From assembly GCA_963843465.1 (NCBI GenBank), contig CAWJKP010000001.1, positions 1,426,001 through 1,490,000 on the forward strand: a stretch of 64,000 bases of DNA, written 5' to 3'. Source of the DNA: CAWJKP01 sp963843465 (lineage in GTDB: Bacteria > Planctomycetota > Planctomycetia > Pirellulales > Thermoguttaceae). This document shows positions 8,957-17,835 of the stretch, one piece after another. Position 1 is the first letter of the stretch. Every line of letters starts with the position of its first letter. The translations under genes and the position numbers were made by a program. The notes beneath the pieces were generated by a model, which saw nothing but the letters and a program-made list of their open reading frames with translations, had not been told where the DNA came from and searched no databases.

Positions 8957-10266
8957 ATGTCTGTACCGATTTCCATGGTGGACGCCGCCCGACAACTGCG
9001 CGGGTACGCTGACGCCGCTGGAGTTGTTCGACCAGTGCTTGGAACAGATTCGCAAGTACGAGGATACCATCCACGCCTGGGCGCTGGTTGATGAGGCAGG
9101 AGCCCGTCAGACCGCAACCGAACGGACCCGTGAGGCAGCTCTCGGCCAGTGGCATGGGCCCTTGCACGGGATTCCCGTTGGCATCAAGGACATCATTGAC
9201 GTGCAGGGGCTTGCCACCGGGGCAGGATCGCCGCTGTGCGGGCATCAGCCAGCCGTGGCCGACGCGCCGGTGGTCGCTGCCCTGCGTCGGGCCGGCGTGG
9301 TAGTCCTGGGGAAGACGGTCACCGTCGAGTTTGCCTGCTTTGATCCCCCGCCCACACGCAATCCTTGGAACCTGGCGCACACGCCAGGTGGCTCCAGCAG
9401 CGGGTCGGCCGCGGCCTTGGCCATGGGCATGTGCCTGGGGGCCTTGGGCACACAGACCGGTGGCTCGCTGGTTCGGCCATCGACGTATTGCGGCGTGGCG
9501 ACCTGCAAGCCGACCTTCGGCAAGCTGAGTACCGAGGGCATCGTGCCGGTGAGCGCGAGCCTGGATCATGTCGGGCCGATGGCCCGCAAGGTCGGCGATC
9601 TCGCTCTGCTCCTGGATTGCCTTCTGGGCACGGCGACGCCACGGCCACTGAAGCCCTGGGGGCCGCCTCGGCTTGGGCACCTCGGCACAAGTGTCTTGGC
9701 AGAAGCCGATGAAGCAGTGCGCCAGACAACGCAATCGGCGTTGGAGGAACTGACTCAAGCCGGTGCAGAGATTAAGCCACTCTCCATGCCGCAGATCTTT
9801 GGGGATGTCCTGAAGATGCACCGGCGGATCATGGCGGCCGAGGCAGCCGCTTATCACCGCGAGAGGATCGGAAGCCATCGCGACCAATATAGCCCGATGA
9901 TCGCCTCGCTTCTGGATGAAGGGCTTGCAATCACGTCCGTGGATTACCTGGCGGCGAAGGCCTGGCATCGAGAGTTCCGGCGGCAGGCGACCGCGTTGTT
10001 GGACGGCCTCGACGCGCTGATTATGCCATCCACTCAAACCACGGCGCCGGCTACGCTCGACACCACAGGCACGCCGCACTTTCAGGCGCCATGGAGCCTC
10101 GCCCGACTGCCCGTCGTCAGTATTCCCTGCGGGGTTGGGGCTGACGGCATGCCGACCGGCATTCAGCTTATCGGCGCGCGGACGACGAGACGCAATTGCT
10201 CCGCATGGCCGCTTGGTGCGAGCAGGCCCTTGGGTTCGACGCCCTGCCAGCCTTGTGGGAGTGCTA
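8957..10266 (+). pseudogene. Amidase signature family hydrolase (GatA-like), two frameshifts
   Basis: The Ser-cisSer-Lys amidase fold is clear: GIPVGIKDIIDV carries the catalytic Lys, TPGGSSSGSAAA the cis-Ser, and GTQTGGSLVRPSTYCG the nucleophile Ser region. Such enzymes hydrolyse carboxamides. The N-terminus reads MVDAARQLR from an ATG at 8957 or 8975, then must change frame near 9000 to continue GTLTPLELFDQCLEQI. Near 10180 it changes frame again, and the expected C-terminus (DDETQLLRMAAWCEQALG) ends at TAG 10264-10266. Both breaks fall in GC-dinucleotide runs, so polymerase slippage or sequencing error are both possible. As it stands the protein would lack its normal ends. Length once repaired (~436 aa) is normal for the family. 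Confidence 0.7.
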
Positions 10267-10352
10267 GCGCCGCCGCGGTTGAACCGTTCCTTGGCCGGCA
10301 GTAGATACCGTAATGCCGCCGGCAAGCCTTAATCGTAGATTCGGCGGAGCCT

Positions 10353-10376
10353 GATTTTGCTCGGCCCAGCAAAATC
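10353..10376. terminator. Hairpin between convergent genes
   Basis: GATTTTGCT and AGCAAAATC form a perfect 9-bp stem around CGGCCC. It lies between the amidase (plus) and the fibronectin-type gene (minus), and the A/T-rich stem gives T-rich tracts on both strands, fitting a bidirectional terminator. Confidence 0.55.
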
Positions 10377-10470
10377 CTCTGTGCTCAGATCACACAACCC
10401 GGGCCTCCCAGCCCGCCCTAGATCACCGCTGCCACATCGAGATGCCCGAACTCGACCTGAACGCCCCACG

Positions 10471-11514
10471 TCAAGACCTCGGCCGGCTTCGCGTGGAAGA
10501 AGTTCCCCGAGCAGCCGGTGGAAGGTGGGGTGTAGGCTGCGGCTTGTTGCAGAACCCCAGGTTGTCAACATGCCAGGATCCGGCTTCTCCAGCTTCAAGC
10601 AGCATCTTGTAGACTGGGCGGCCTTGCATCCTGAAGTCGGAGATCGGAATGTTGATCGTCGTCCACTGGCCCTTGGTGAAGGTGCCGTACTTGTTCAGAG
10701 ACACTTTCTTCGTGACTACGACATCGTGTACGGTCTCGAATGTGATCGTGAAGTTCGGTTTGTCATAGCCAGGGCGGATTGCAACCGTCCAATACTTGTA
10801 GCCCAGCGCGACCACGTCGATCGTCTTGCCCAGAACGGGCGCGAAGTTGCCGGGCGTGGGAAGAACGATCCCAACGCAGCCAGGTCCGCTCAACGCCGGC
10901 ACGGACTCGTCGAACCAGTCGGTCTCGATGGCAACGCCGGGAACGGCCGGAGGCACGGTGCGGCCACCTGGCCACGAAAAGTCGCCTTCCCAATTGAAAC
11001 TGCCGTCGTGGTAAATCCAGTACGGATCGGTCGCTGGCGGCGGAGTACCGGACGCTGTGACCGTTTTTGATAGTGCAGAGAAGGGCCCGACGCCGTTCTT
11101 GTTCACGGCTCGCACTACGAAACTATGCGTTCCGGATCCGCCCTGGATCAGGATCGGGCTTCGCTTCAGCACGTGCGCCGAACCTGCCCAGGAACTTATC
11201 CAAGGTGTTTTCGGGTCGTAGGCGTAGTACCCAAGGATCGGTGATCCGCCATCGTTTGGTGGTGTAAAGCTCAGCTTAAATGCGCACGGCAGCGCAGTCA
11301 CCACCAGCTCGGTCGGCGCGCCGGGAAGGCCGCCGCCGGGTGCCGGGGCCGACTGCGCCCACGTACCGTCGGCCTGAAGAACGATCAGGAAAACGACTGA
11401 TACGAATTCCAGCCCGCCCGTGAGCAATTCCAATGGTCGAAAAATCATGTACGTAGTCCCCGTAACCGAGAAGCCGCCCAAAAAGAGTGGATGGATAACA
11501 TCACGAATATGCAC
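10471..11514 (-). CDS. Secreted fibronectin-III / carbohydrate-binding protein
   Basis: The product is up to 347 residues. A hydrophobic leader (LEFVSVVFLIVLQADGTWAQ) is followed by an FN3-like domain at about residues 60-150 (GAPTELVVTALPCAFKL; SFVVRAVNKNGVGPFSA). A jelly-roll binding module follows (DGSFNWEGDFSWPGG to SWHVDNLGF). Such proteins bind extracellular carbohydrate; no catalytic domain is seen. The start is uncertain: GTG 11514 or ATG 11448. After DNLGFCNKP the reading becomes low-complexity (ARGTSSTRSRPRS), while another frame reads SGNFFHAKPAEVLTWGVQ to a stop at ~10421. A frameshift near 10528 is therefore possible. Confidence 0.55.
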   Translation of the reverse strand: MHIRDVIHPLFLGGFSVTGTTYMIFRPLELLTGGLEFVSVVFLIVLQADGTWAQSAPAPGGGLPGAPTELVVTALPCAFKLSFTPPNDGGSPILGYYAYDPKTPWISSWAGSAHVLKRSPILIQGGSGTHSFVVRAVNKNGVGPFSALSKTVTASGTPPPATDPYWIYHDGSFNWEGDFSWPGGRTVPPAVPGVAIETDWFDESVPALSGPGCVGIVLPTPGNFAPVLGKTIDVVALGYKYWTVAIRPGYDKPNFTITFETVHDVVVTKKVSLNKYGTFTKGQWTTINIPISDFRMQGRPVYKMLLEAGEAGSWHVDNLGFCNKPQPTPHLPPAARGTSSTRSRPRS

Positions 11515-11599
11515 CCTAGCCTATTTGGCGGCGTGGAAAATGGCAAGTGGTCTGAGGATTTCCGGAAATCGAATTGATGCAAGAGAGTGTGACCTCCAG

Positions 11600-12208
11600 G
11601 GGTAGACGCTACTCACCTGGTCGCCTGACAACGTGTATGTTGCGGTGGGGTGCGAGAAGGGCGTGGTTCGCATCTGGAACGTCGCGAAGGGCACTCTCGT
11701 CATCGGCCCGCCGTCCTCTTCGGCCAACCAAATATCCAGCTTGGCATGGTCCCCCGATGGCCGTCACCTGGCGGGTGCATGGTACAGTGGTGGCGAAGTC
11801 CTGAATACGGCCAACGGTTCATGGGAGTTCGGCATTGGCGGTTTCGCATGGGGTGATGGGGGGCAGGGCTGTCCTGGTTGCACGACAGCGCACGATTGCT
11901 CAGTACGCAACGAAGTAGCGGCACTGTTACTGCGCAGGACGCGCATTCTGGAAAGCCCCTCTGGCGACTCGCCGGCAGGCATCGATATGACAACGTAGAC
12001 ATCTGCGTTTCTCCCGATGGCCATGCGATGTTCGCCAGCAATGAGCGAGGATGTGGTCTATGTCGCCCTGACCGACGACGGCCGGCAAGTCACCCTTCGC
12101 CCGGCCGAGTTCGCGGCTACCTATGGCTGGAAGAACGACCCGGAGAAGATACGGCTATCTTCCGCCGCGGCGACAAATGTCCCCGCGCAGGTTCCGGCAA
12201 ACAAGTAG
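11600..12208 (+). pseudogene. WD40-repeat protein remnant
   Basis: WD40 blades are readable in three successive frames: VGCEKGVVRIWNVAKGTL and LAWSPDGRHLAGAW near 11640-11790, then HSGKPLWRLAGRH and ICVSPDGHAMFASN near 11955-12050, then DVVYVALTDDGRQV to a stop at 12206-12208. At least two frameshifts and missing repeats make it non-functional. Such propellers are scaffold domains, often attached to kinases or c-type cytochrome proteins in planctomycetes. The 5' end is not identifiable. Confidence 0.6.
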
Positions 12209-12246
12209 GCTGGAGTCCAAGGCGGACGGCAGCGCGGAGTTCCGCT

Positions 12247-12314
12247 TAGGGAACGCCCTTCGTGGCGTTCCGGGATTTGGCCATGACGCGGAACGCCACA
12301 GAGGGCGTTCCCTA
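12247..12314. repeat. Long near-perfect hairpin
   Basis: A 26-nt arm (12247-12272, beginning TAGGGAACGCCC) pairs with 12289-12314 (ending GGGCGTTCCCTA) with two adjacent mismatches and a 16-nt loop. It lies in the gene-poor stretch 12209-12590 between two broken genes. No other copy was noticed. It resembles a REP-like or terminator structure without a T-tract. Confidence 0.6.
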
Positions 12315-12590
12315 CAGAAGTACCTGCTCGAATCGCGAAATGACATATCATCTGAATGCATTACCGAAACCGTCAAGCTTTGAAACACACGATCCTTGTG
12401 CTCGCCGCCGCGGTCGGCAAGGGGGCGGCAGCCAGCATGGGGGGTACGGAAAACTTCGCCGTGTTGCGCGAGGAGCTATTGGCTTGTGCAGGGCCATCGC
12501 TCACAGTAGCTTAGGTACTGGGCCGAGTGAATCCCTCCCGCCATTGGCCCGCCAACCCGCCAACCCCTGCCGAACCTGCTGGAGAACCGC

Positions 12591-12668
12591 ATGAAAACCA
12601 TGCCTCACTTTGGTTCCGCGTTGCTTGCGGCAATGCTCGCGCTCGGGACGATATCCGCGAAACTTTGA
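12591..12668 (+). pseudogene. Signal-peptide stub of a lost secreted protein
   Basis: ATG 12591 with GGAG 8 nt upstream encodes a 25-residue leader (MKTMPHFGSALLAAMLALG, then TISAKL) that stops at once. It looks like the start of a secreted protein whose body has been deleted. Another leader-like frame starts at TTG 12381 (KHTILVLAAAV) and stops near 12515. Otherwise 12315-12729 shows nothing. Confidence 0.35.
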
Positions 12669-12729
12669 ACGCCACCCGGGCCGATGCCCGGCTCCACCTA
12701 TCACCATCGACCGATCGAGGGGTTCTACC

Positions 12730-14177
12730 ATGTTCGGTTCCATGACGCGTCGCCAGTTCGTCTACGGCTCTGCGGCTGCGGCCGCGGCGATCGCCGTGCC
12801 CAGGGTTGCCGGGCGCGGGTGTCAGGCGCCAACGACGAGATCCGCATGGCCGTGATCGGCTGCGGCGTCCGCGGCGGCGTCCACGTCCAGGAATTCGGCC
12901 GGCAGAAGTGCGTGCGGATCGTGGCCGTATGCGATCCCGACCGCACGCGGTCCGCAGCCTTCGCCAGGACGATCGAGAAGAGTTTCGGCTACAAGCCCGA
13001 TGAGGTCGTCGACGTCCGCCGGCTGATGGACCGCAAGGATCTGGACGTCGTGTCGGTGGCGACGATGCAGTACTGGCACGCCTTGCCGACGATCTGGGCC
13101 TGCCAGACGGGCCGGCACGTCTACGTGGAGAAGCCGCTGGCCCATTACATCTGGGAAGGCCGGCAGATGGTCAACGCCGCGCGGAAGTACGACCGCCTGG
13201 TGCAGATCGGCACCCAGAGCCGGTCGCAGCGGGGCTACGCGGCGATGGCCAGGTGGCTCAAGGAAGGCGGCCTGGGCAAGATCCAATACGTCACCTGCTT
13301 CGCCAACAAGCCGCGGCGGTCGAGCGGCAAGCGCAAGGAGCCGCTGCCGATCCCCGCGACGCTCGACTACGAGCTCTGGTGCGGCCCGGCGCGGAAGGAG
13401 CCCATCTACCGCGATCGAATCCAATACGATTGCAGCTTCACCTGGAACATGGGCGACGGCGAGTCGTGCAACCAGGGCGTCCACGAGGTGGACGTGGCCC
13501 GGTGGATCCTCGGCTACACGGGCCTTCCGCGGCGGACGATGAGCATCGGCGGCCGTTTCGTCTTCGACGACGCCGGCGACGTGCCCAACACGGAGATCAT
13601 CTGCTACGATTATCCCGACGTGCCGATCCTCTACGAGGTCCACAACCTGCCCAGGAACAAGGAGTGCATGACGCCGAAACTGTGGAGCACTCAGCCCGAC
13701 TTCAAGGGCGAGAAAGTTGGCGTGTGCGTCCAGTGCGAAGGGGGTTACACGCTGGGCACTACGGCGTTCGATCCGCAGGGCAAGAAGCTCAAGAGCTTCG
13801 GTCCTGGCGAAAACCATTTCGAGAACTTCATCCACGCCGTGCGGAGCGGAAAGCGCGAGGACCTCAACGCCGAGATCGAGGAAGGCCACCGCTCGACCGC
13901 GATCTGCCACGTCGGGAACATCTCCTACCGCCTGGGGCGCAGGGCCTCGCTGGAGGCGCAGCAGAAGCAGCTCGGCGAGCTGGCCTGCTGGCGCCAGATG
14001 CACGAGCGCTACGTCAATTACCTGCACGACATCGGCGTCTGCGCCGGCCTCTCCACGCTCGGTCCTTGGCTGGAGTGCGATGCGGCCAACGAGTGCATCA
14101 AGAACAACCCCAAGGCCAACGAGATCGTCAGAGGCTTCTATCGCCCGCCGTTCGTCGTGCCGAAGATCAAGGGCCGC
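12730..14177 (+). pseudogene. Tat-exported Gfo/Idh/MocA oxidoreductase, frameshifted and IS-truncated
   Basis: This is an NAD(P)-dependent sugar-oxidoreductase-family protein. ATG 12730 (GAGGGG upstream) gives a twin-arginine leader, MTRRQFVYGSAAAAAAIAV. After PRVAG the frame must shift (one base apparently missing in a G run near 12818) to reach the Rossmann motif AVIGCGVRGG. Then follow ATMQYWHALPTIWACQ, the family motif VEKPLAHYIWEGRQMV and the GFO_IDH_MocA C-terminal domain with GDGESCNQGVHEVD. The 3' end runs into the IS-A-type terminus at 14178 (FVVPKIKGRC), losing the last residues. Planctomycetal paralogues act on exported sugars or are of unknown function. Confidence 0.75.
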
Positions 14178-14708
14178 TGCGCTGGTCCAGCGAGTTTTGG
14201 GGTTCTTCAGGTTGGCCCTAACCCGTGAAATAGCGGTGGTTTAAGGTATGCTTACAGAAGTCGACCACAAAGAACTTCTGGGAGCCACCCGATGCCCGCC
14301 AAACCGTCATTGCCAGCAATTCCGTTACCCCGGGGCTGGTCCTCCCGCGTCAAGTCGGCCATCTTACACGTCATCAGCTTGGCCCAATTCACCGCAGCCT
14401 ACACCCGCGGCTGGGCGGCCAACAGCGTCAATACTCGCATAAGGCTGAAGGCAGAACTAGACCGCGCTCTGCAGGACCATGCACTCCTCCGCGAAGAGAT
14501 GCACATCAAAAACGTCCGCCTGGCCCGGATTGCGCCGCATCAACGCCCACTCTACCCGCCCACCGAGCGCATGGCAATCCTCGAAGTCAAGGCCGCACGC
14601 GGATGGTCGCTGGAGCAGGCGGCCAAGGCGTTCTTGGTCACCGCAGCCACGATCGCGTCGTGGATGGGCCGCGTCGATGAACAAGGCCCCGCTGCCTTGG
14701 TGCAGTTG
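14178..14708 (+). mobile_element. IS-A-related element, transposase 5' end only
   Basis: It begins TGCGCTGGTCCAGCGA, one base different from the IS-A terminus. From ATG 14292 it encodes about 140 residues aligning with the IS-A transposase N-terminus (RVKSAILHVISLAQFTAAY; PTERMAILEVKAARGWSLEQ; TIASWMGRVDE). It is a diverged relative, not a recent copy. It ends at ~14708, where peptidase-fragment sequence begins; the catalytic domain and other terminus are absent. Confidence 0.8.
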
Positions 14709-15215
14709 CCAAGGATACGCCCGTGGCGATCCGCTACGACGTGATCTACCTGCTCGACGCCCAGGGCTGGTACTATCGCTACAGCCACCTGCACTCCTTC
14801 GCCGATGGCATCAAGGCGGGCGCGACGGTCAAGGCAGGGCAGCCCCTGGGCTTGCTGGGCAAGGAGGGCGGCAGCGGCGGCTGGAGCCATCTGCATTTCG
14901 ACATCTTTTGCCGCCAGCCTTCCGGCAAGTGGGGCTGCCAGGAGGCGTATGCCTTCGTCTGGGAAGCCTATCGAAAAGAGTACGCCCCCAAGCTGGTCGC
15001 CATCGCCCGGCCGCACCGCTTCCTGGCCGCGGGCGAAACGGCCACGCTGGACGCCGGCAAGTCCTGGTCGGCCGACGGAAAGATCGTCCGATCCCAATGG
15101 ACCTTCACCGACGGCGCCACCGCCGAGGGCCTCCGCGTGCAGCGGACGTACCCGCAGCCGGGCTACTACAGCGAGACGGTCAAGGTCACCGACTCCGCCG
15201 GCCGGACCGCTATAG
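14709..15215 (+). pseudogene. M23 peptidase / PKD-domain protein, internal fragment
   Basis: The frame starting KDTPVAIRYDVIYLL and continuing YYRYSHLHSF, GQPLGLLGKEGG and GWSHLHFDIF matches an M23 (lysostaphin-like) metallopeptidase core, including the terminal HLH motif. A PKD-like module follows (AGKSWSADGKIVRSQWTF; RTYPQPGYYSETVKV). The N-terminal metal ligand motif and the C-terminus are missing: the 5' side is IS-A sequence and the 3' side (15216-15339) is unrecognised sequence before an IS-A end. Family knowledge: M23 enzymes cut peptidoglycan cross-links; PKD modules bind glycans. Confidence 0.6.
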
Positions 15216-15339
15216 GATCGGTCCCCAGGCGGTGGTGGATGAAAACGAAGAGAAATCAAGGCGAATCCAACAATCGGGCAGATGATTGCCGTGACGCCAG
15301 TGCAGATCTTTGACAATCTGGAAGAAGACCGCGGTTGAC

Positions 15340-15374
15340 GAAGTCCGCAACCCAAGAATCGCCGGACCAGCGCA
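15340..15374 (-). mobile_element. IS-A terminus, 35-bp solo fragment
   Basis: It matches the last 35 bp of IS-A (2406-2440), ending TCGCCGGACCAGCGCA. It separates two unrelated gene fragments. Orientation is opposite to the element at 14178. Confidence 0.75.
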
Positions 15375-15571
15375 CCCGGGAGAAGCGTCTGCTCGACTTG
15401 GCCCGCTTCCAGCAACAGCAGATGGCCGACCACGTCGCCGCCATGGCCGCTGCCTGCCGCCGCGGTACGGACGGCCGGAAGCTGGTCGTCTTTTTCTATG
15501 GTTGCCTGTTCGAGTTCGCGCCATTGCCCAACGGCGCGCCGAACCAAATGGGCCCGCGCAAGGACTATTGA
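15375..15571 (+). pseudogene. Glycoside-hydrolase C-terminal fragment
   Basis: In frame from the IS-A end it reads REKRLLDLARFQQQQMADHV and VVFFYGCLFEFA to a stop at 15569-15571. The 'L-D-F/L-A-x-F-x-x-x-x-x-A-D-x-V ... V-x-F-Y-G-x-L-F-E' pattern resembles the middle of large GH42-like/beta-galactosidase-type barrels in Bacteroidetes and Planctomycetes. Too short for a firm family call. The following 15572-15643 has no feature. Confidence 0.4.
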
Positions 15572-15643
15572 CCATCCCACTGTTGGCATTTACACTGCGC
15601 ATCTGGGGCTCGCTTGCTCAAGGTCTGCTTCACAAAGTGTGGT

Positions 15644-15862
15644 TGTCCCTATCAATAATCTCGTACTCGTTGCCAGTCAAGGATGTGCATCATCAAGTCG
15701 ATCTATCTTCTGATCCGAGCATTCCTCGTGTCCCGGCTCAGCCTAGCCGCCGAGAACTTTGCCCTGCGGCAGCAGGTGGCCGTCTACCAGCACACCGTCA
15801 AACGCCCCAAGCTGCGTCCGCGTGACCGCATCTTCTGGGTTTGGCTCTCTCGACTCTGCCAC
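15644..15862 (+). mobile_element. IS-C fragment, transposase 5' end
   Basis: It starts with the IS-C terminus TGTCCCTATCAATAAT and encodes, from ATG 15683, the conserved IS-C transposase N-terminus (IYLLIRAFLVSRLSLAAEN; PKLRPRDRIFWVWLSRL). Compared with the copy at 25119, the leader lacks ~77 bp. It is cut after ~55 codons, just before the promoter of the next gene. Confidence 0.8.
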
Positions 15863-15888
15863 TGCTCTCCTCTCACGGGTCTCAAGAA

Positions 15889-15917
15889 ATGCGGGACTCC
15901 CGCATGTCTGCTATACT
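15889..15917 (+). promoter_or_regulatory. Promoter with embedded palindromic operator candidate
   Basis: ATGCGGGA and TCCCGCAT make a perfect 8-bp inverted repeat around one base at 15889-15905. A TATACT box at 15912-15917 follows by 6 nt. The palindrome lies where the -35 to -10 spacer would be, a usual repressor position. The controlled gene starts at 15981. Confidence 0.45.
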
Positions 15918-15980
15918 ACCCCCGATCGCTGGCCAGCGGAGAATTCGTCGCTTTCCGTAAGACAAGAAAACGTGTGAATC

Positions 15981-17707
15981 ATGAAGATGTCGTTGGTGCT
16001 TCTCGTCACCGCACTACTGAGCGGAGCGCCGCTGGCCACATTAGCGGAGGAGGTGGCCCACAAGCGTGCTCGGCGTCCCTTCGTAGCGATCGATCTTGCG
16101 AAGATGTTCACGGCTGGTCCCTTGAGTGCCCCGCAGCCGCCGAGCACGCTCCTGCCTGCCGGCGCGACCAGCGTCGAGTTGAAGGTCCATGCGGCCACGC
16201 CGACCCTCTGCCGCTACAGCGTCGGGCAAGATCTGCCCTTGGAACAGATGACACCCTTCGATTCCCGGCAGTCTTCGTTATCGCCCAAAACTCTGGTTCG
16301 TGGACTCGATCCTAATCCCAGTAAAGTCAACGGTGTATACGTCCGTTGCGCCGCCGCTCCCGACGCGGTGTTGCACCTGCAATACCGGAGCCTCCCCGCG
16401 GCCAAGCCGGGATTTCCGCGAACCGCCAACCTCTGGGGGTCTCATCATTTCACGGCCAAGGGGATGGAGTACGCCTCTCGCATCGACTTATGGCTTGGCG
16501 CCAACTTCAACGTCGATCAGATTCGGCAGCTTCGCCGGTTGAACCCCAACTGCTTCATCCTCGCCTCCATCAACACGGTAGAGAACAACGACGTGCCGGA
16601 CGATTACTTCCTGAGGGATACGACCGGCCGGAAGATCAAGGTCTGGCCCGGCGCTTTTCGGCTCAACCTGACCAGGCCCGAGGTGGTCGAGTACCAGGCC
16701 CGCTACGCTCAAGCATGCCGGATCGGCTGCGGCACGCATCACGATCGCGGGAGCCGGCCGTCCTGGGGGGATCGAACTCAGCCAATCCCACCGCGCGCTG
16801 GAGCAAGGGAAAGCCTATGACCTGACATTCTGGGCGCGTGCGGACCATCGCATGGAAATCATGGCCATCGCTTCCAAGGGCTCGCCCGACTGGGACAACT
16901 ACGGCCTGAGCCAAGACGTGCGACTTTCGACGCAATGGCAGCCGCTGAAAGTGACTTTCGAGGCCAAGAGAACGGCGCAAGACGCGCGGATTCAGTTCCT
17001 TTGCGGAGGAGAAGCAGGCAAGATCTGGATCGATGAAGTCTCTCTGAAGACACATGGAGAAGAGGTGTGCCGCCGCGATTTCCAGAACGGCATCGTGCTG
17101 CTCAACGGCACCAGGCATCGGCAGATCGTGGACGTGGGTGAGAGCTGCGCGGCTGAACGGCGAGCAGGCGCCCAAGTACCAGTACATTTTGGATGATGGC
17201 GGAAAGGAAACCTTCACAACCTCGGGGGCATGGCAAGAGGTAGCGTTGGGGACGAAACAATGGCATGCGGTCCCTCCCTATTACCACGCTTGGAACAATC
17301 GCTGCCATACCTTGGCCGGCGGTGTGGGCGAGGCAACGTGGGACCTCAGGCTCCGCGGGCGGGCGACTTATACGATCCAGGCTTGGTGGGCGGCCGCGCC
17401 GGGCGCGAAGCAGTGGACGAAGCAAGCGGTCTATGAGCTGGTTGCCGACGGGAAGGTCGCCGCTAGCAAGACGCTGGACCAGTCCAAGGATGGTGACCAG
17501 TGGCATACGATCGCAGATCGGCTCAAGCTGGATCCGGGGAGTAAACCGCTGGTGCGGGTCAAGAGCGCCGATGGTGGCATCCTTGTGGCCGACGCGCTGC
17601 ATGTTTTCTCGGCCGAGCGGTATAACGATGGCAAGGCGGTGCGGCAAGTGGCCCTGGAGCCGATGGACGGGATCGTTCTGCGACGAATCAGAAAAGCCAG
17701 CCTGTGA
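15981..17707 (+). pseudogene. Putative glycoside hydrolase with CBM and golvesin domain, decayed
   Basis: ATG 15981 gives a signal peptide (MKMSLVLLVTALLSG) and a barrel-type N-terminus resembling uncharacterised glycoside hydrolases (GANFNVDQIRQLRRLNPNCF; LASINTVENND). At ~16710 the barrel stops abruptly and the frame changes to a CBM4/9-like module (AYDLTFWARADHRM; GKIWIDEVSLKTHG), so most of the catalytic domain appears deleted. Near 17145 the frame changes again to a golvesin C-terminal-like domain (YQYILDDGGKETFTTSGAW; GGILVADALHVFSAERYNDG) ending at 17705-17707. The modules are readable but the gene cannot make one protein. The intact ancestor was probably an extracellular polysaccharide-degrading enzyme. 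Confidence 0.6.
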
Positions 17708-17806
17708 TTGTTGATTGGAGAGGAAATCGGCTGGCCTAGTTCCAAGAAGGCGTTGATGGCTCGGCTTGCGGAAAGCTGTCAAGAAGCGGCGCTAGAGTCC
17801 TGGTCC

Positions 17807-17820
17807 GGGGCACGTGCCCC
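17807..17820. promoter_or_regulatory. 14-bp perfect palindrome before a secreted-protein gene
   Basis: GGGGCACGTGCCCC ends 15 nt before ATG 17836, just upstream of its GGAG ribosome-binding site. It could be an operator or an RNA hairpin in the leader. No promoter hexamers are convincing. Confidence 0.35.
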
Positions 17821-17835
17821 AATTGGAGAACACCC

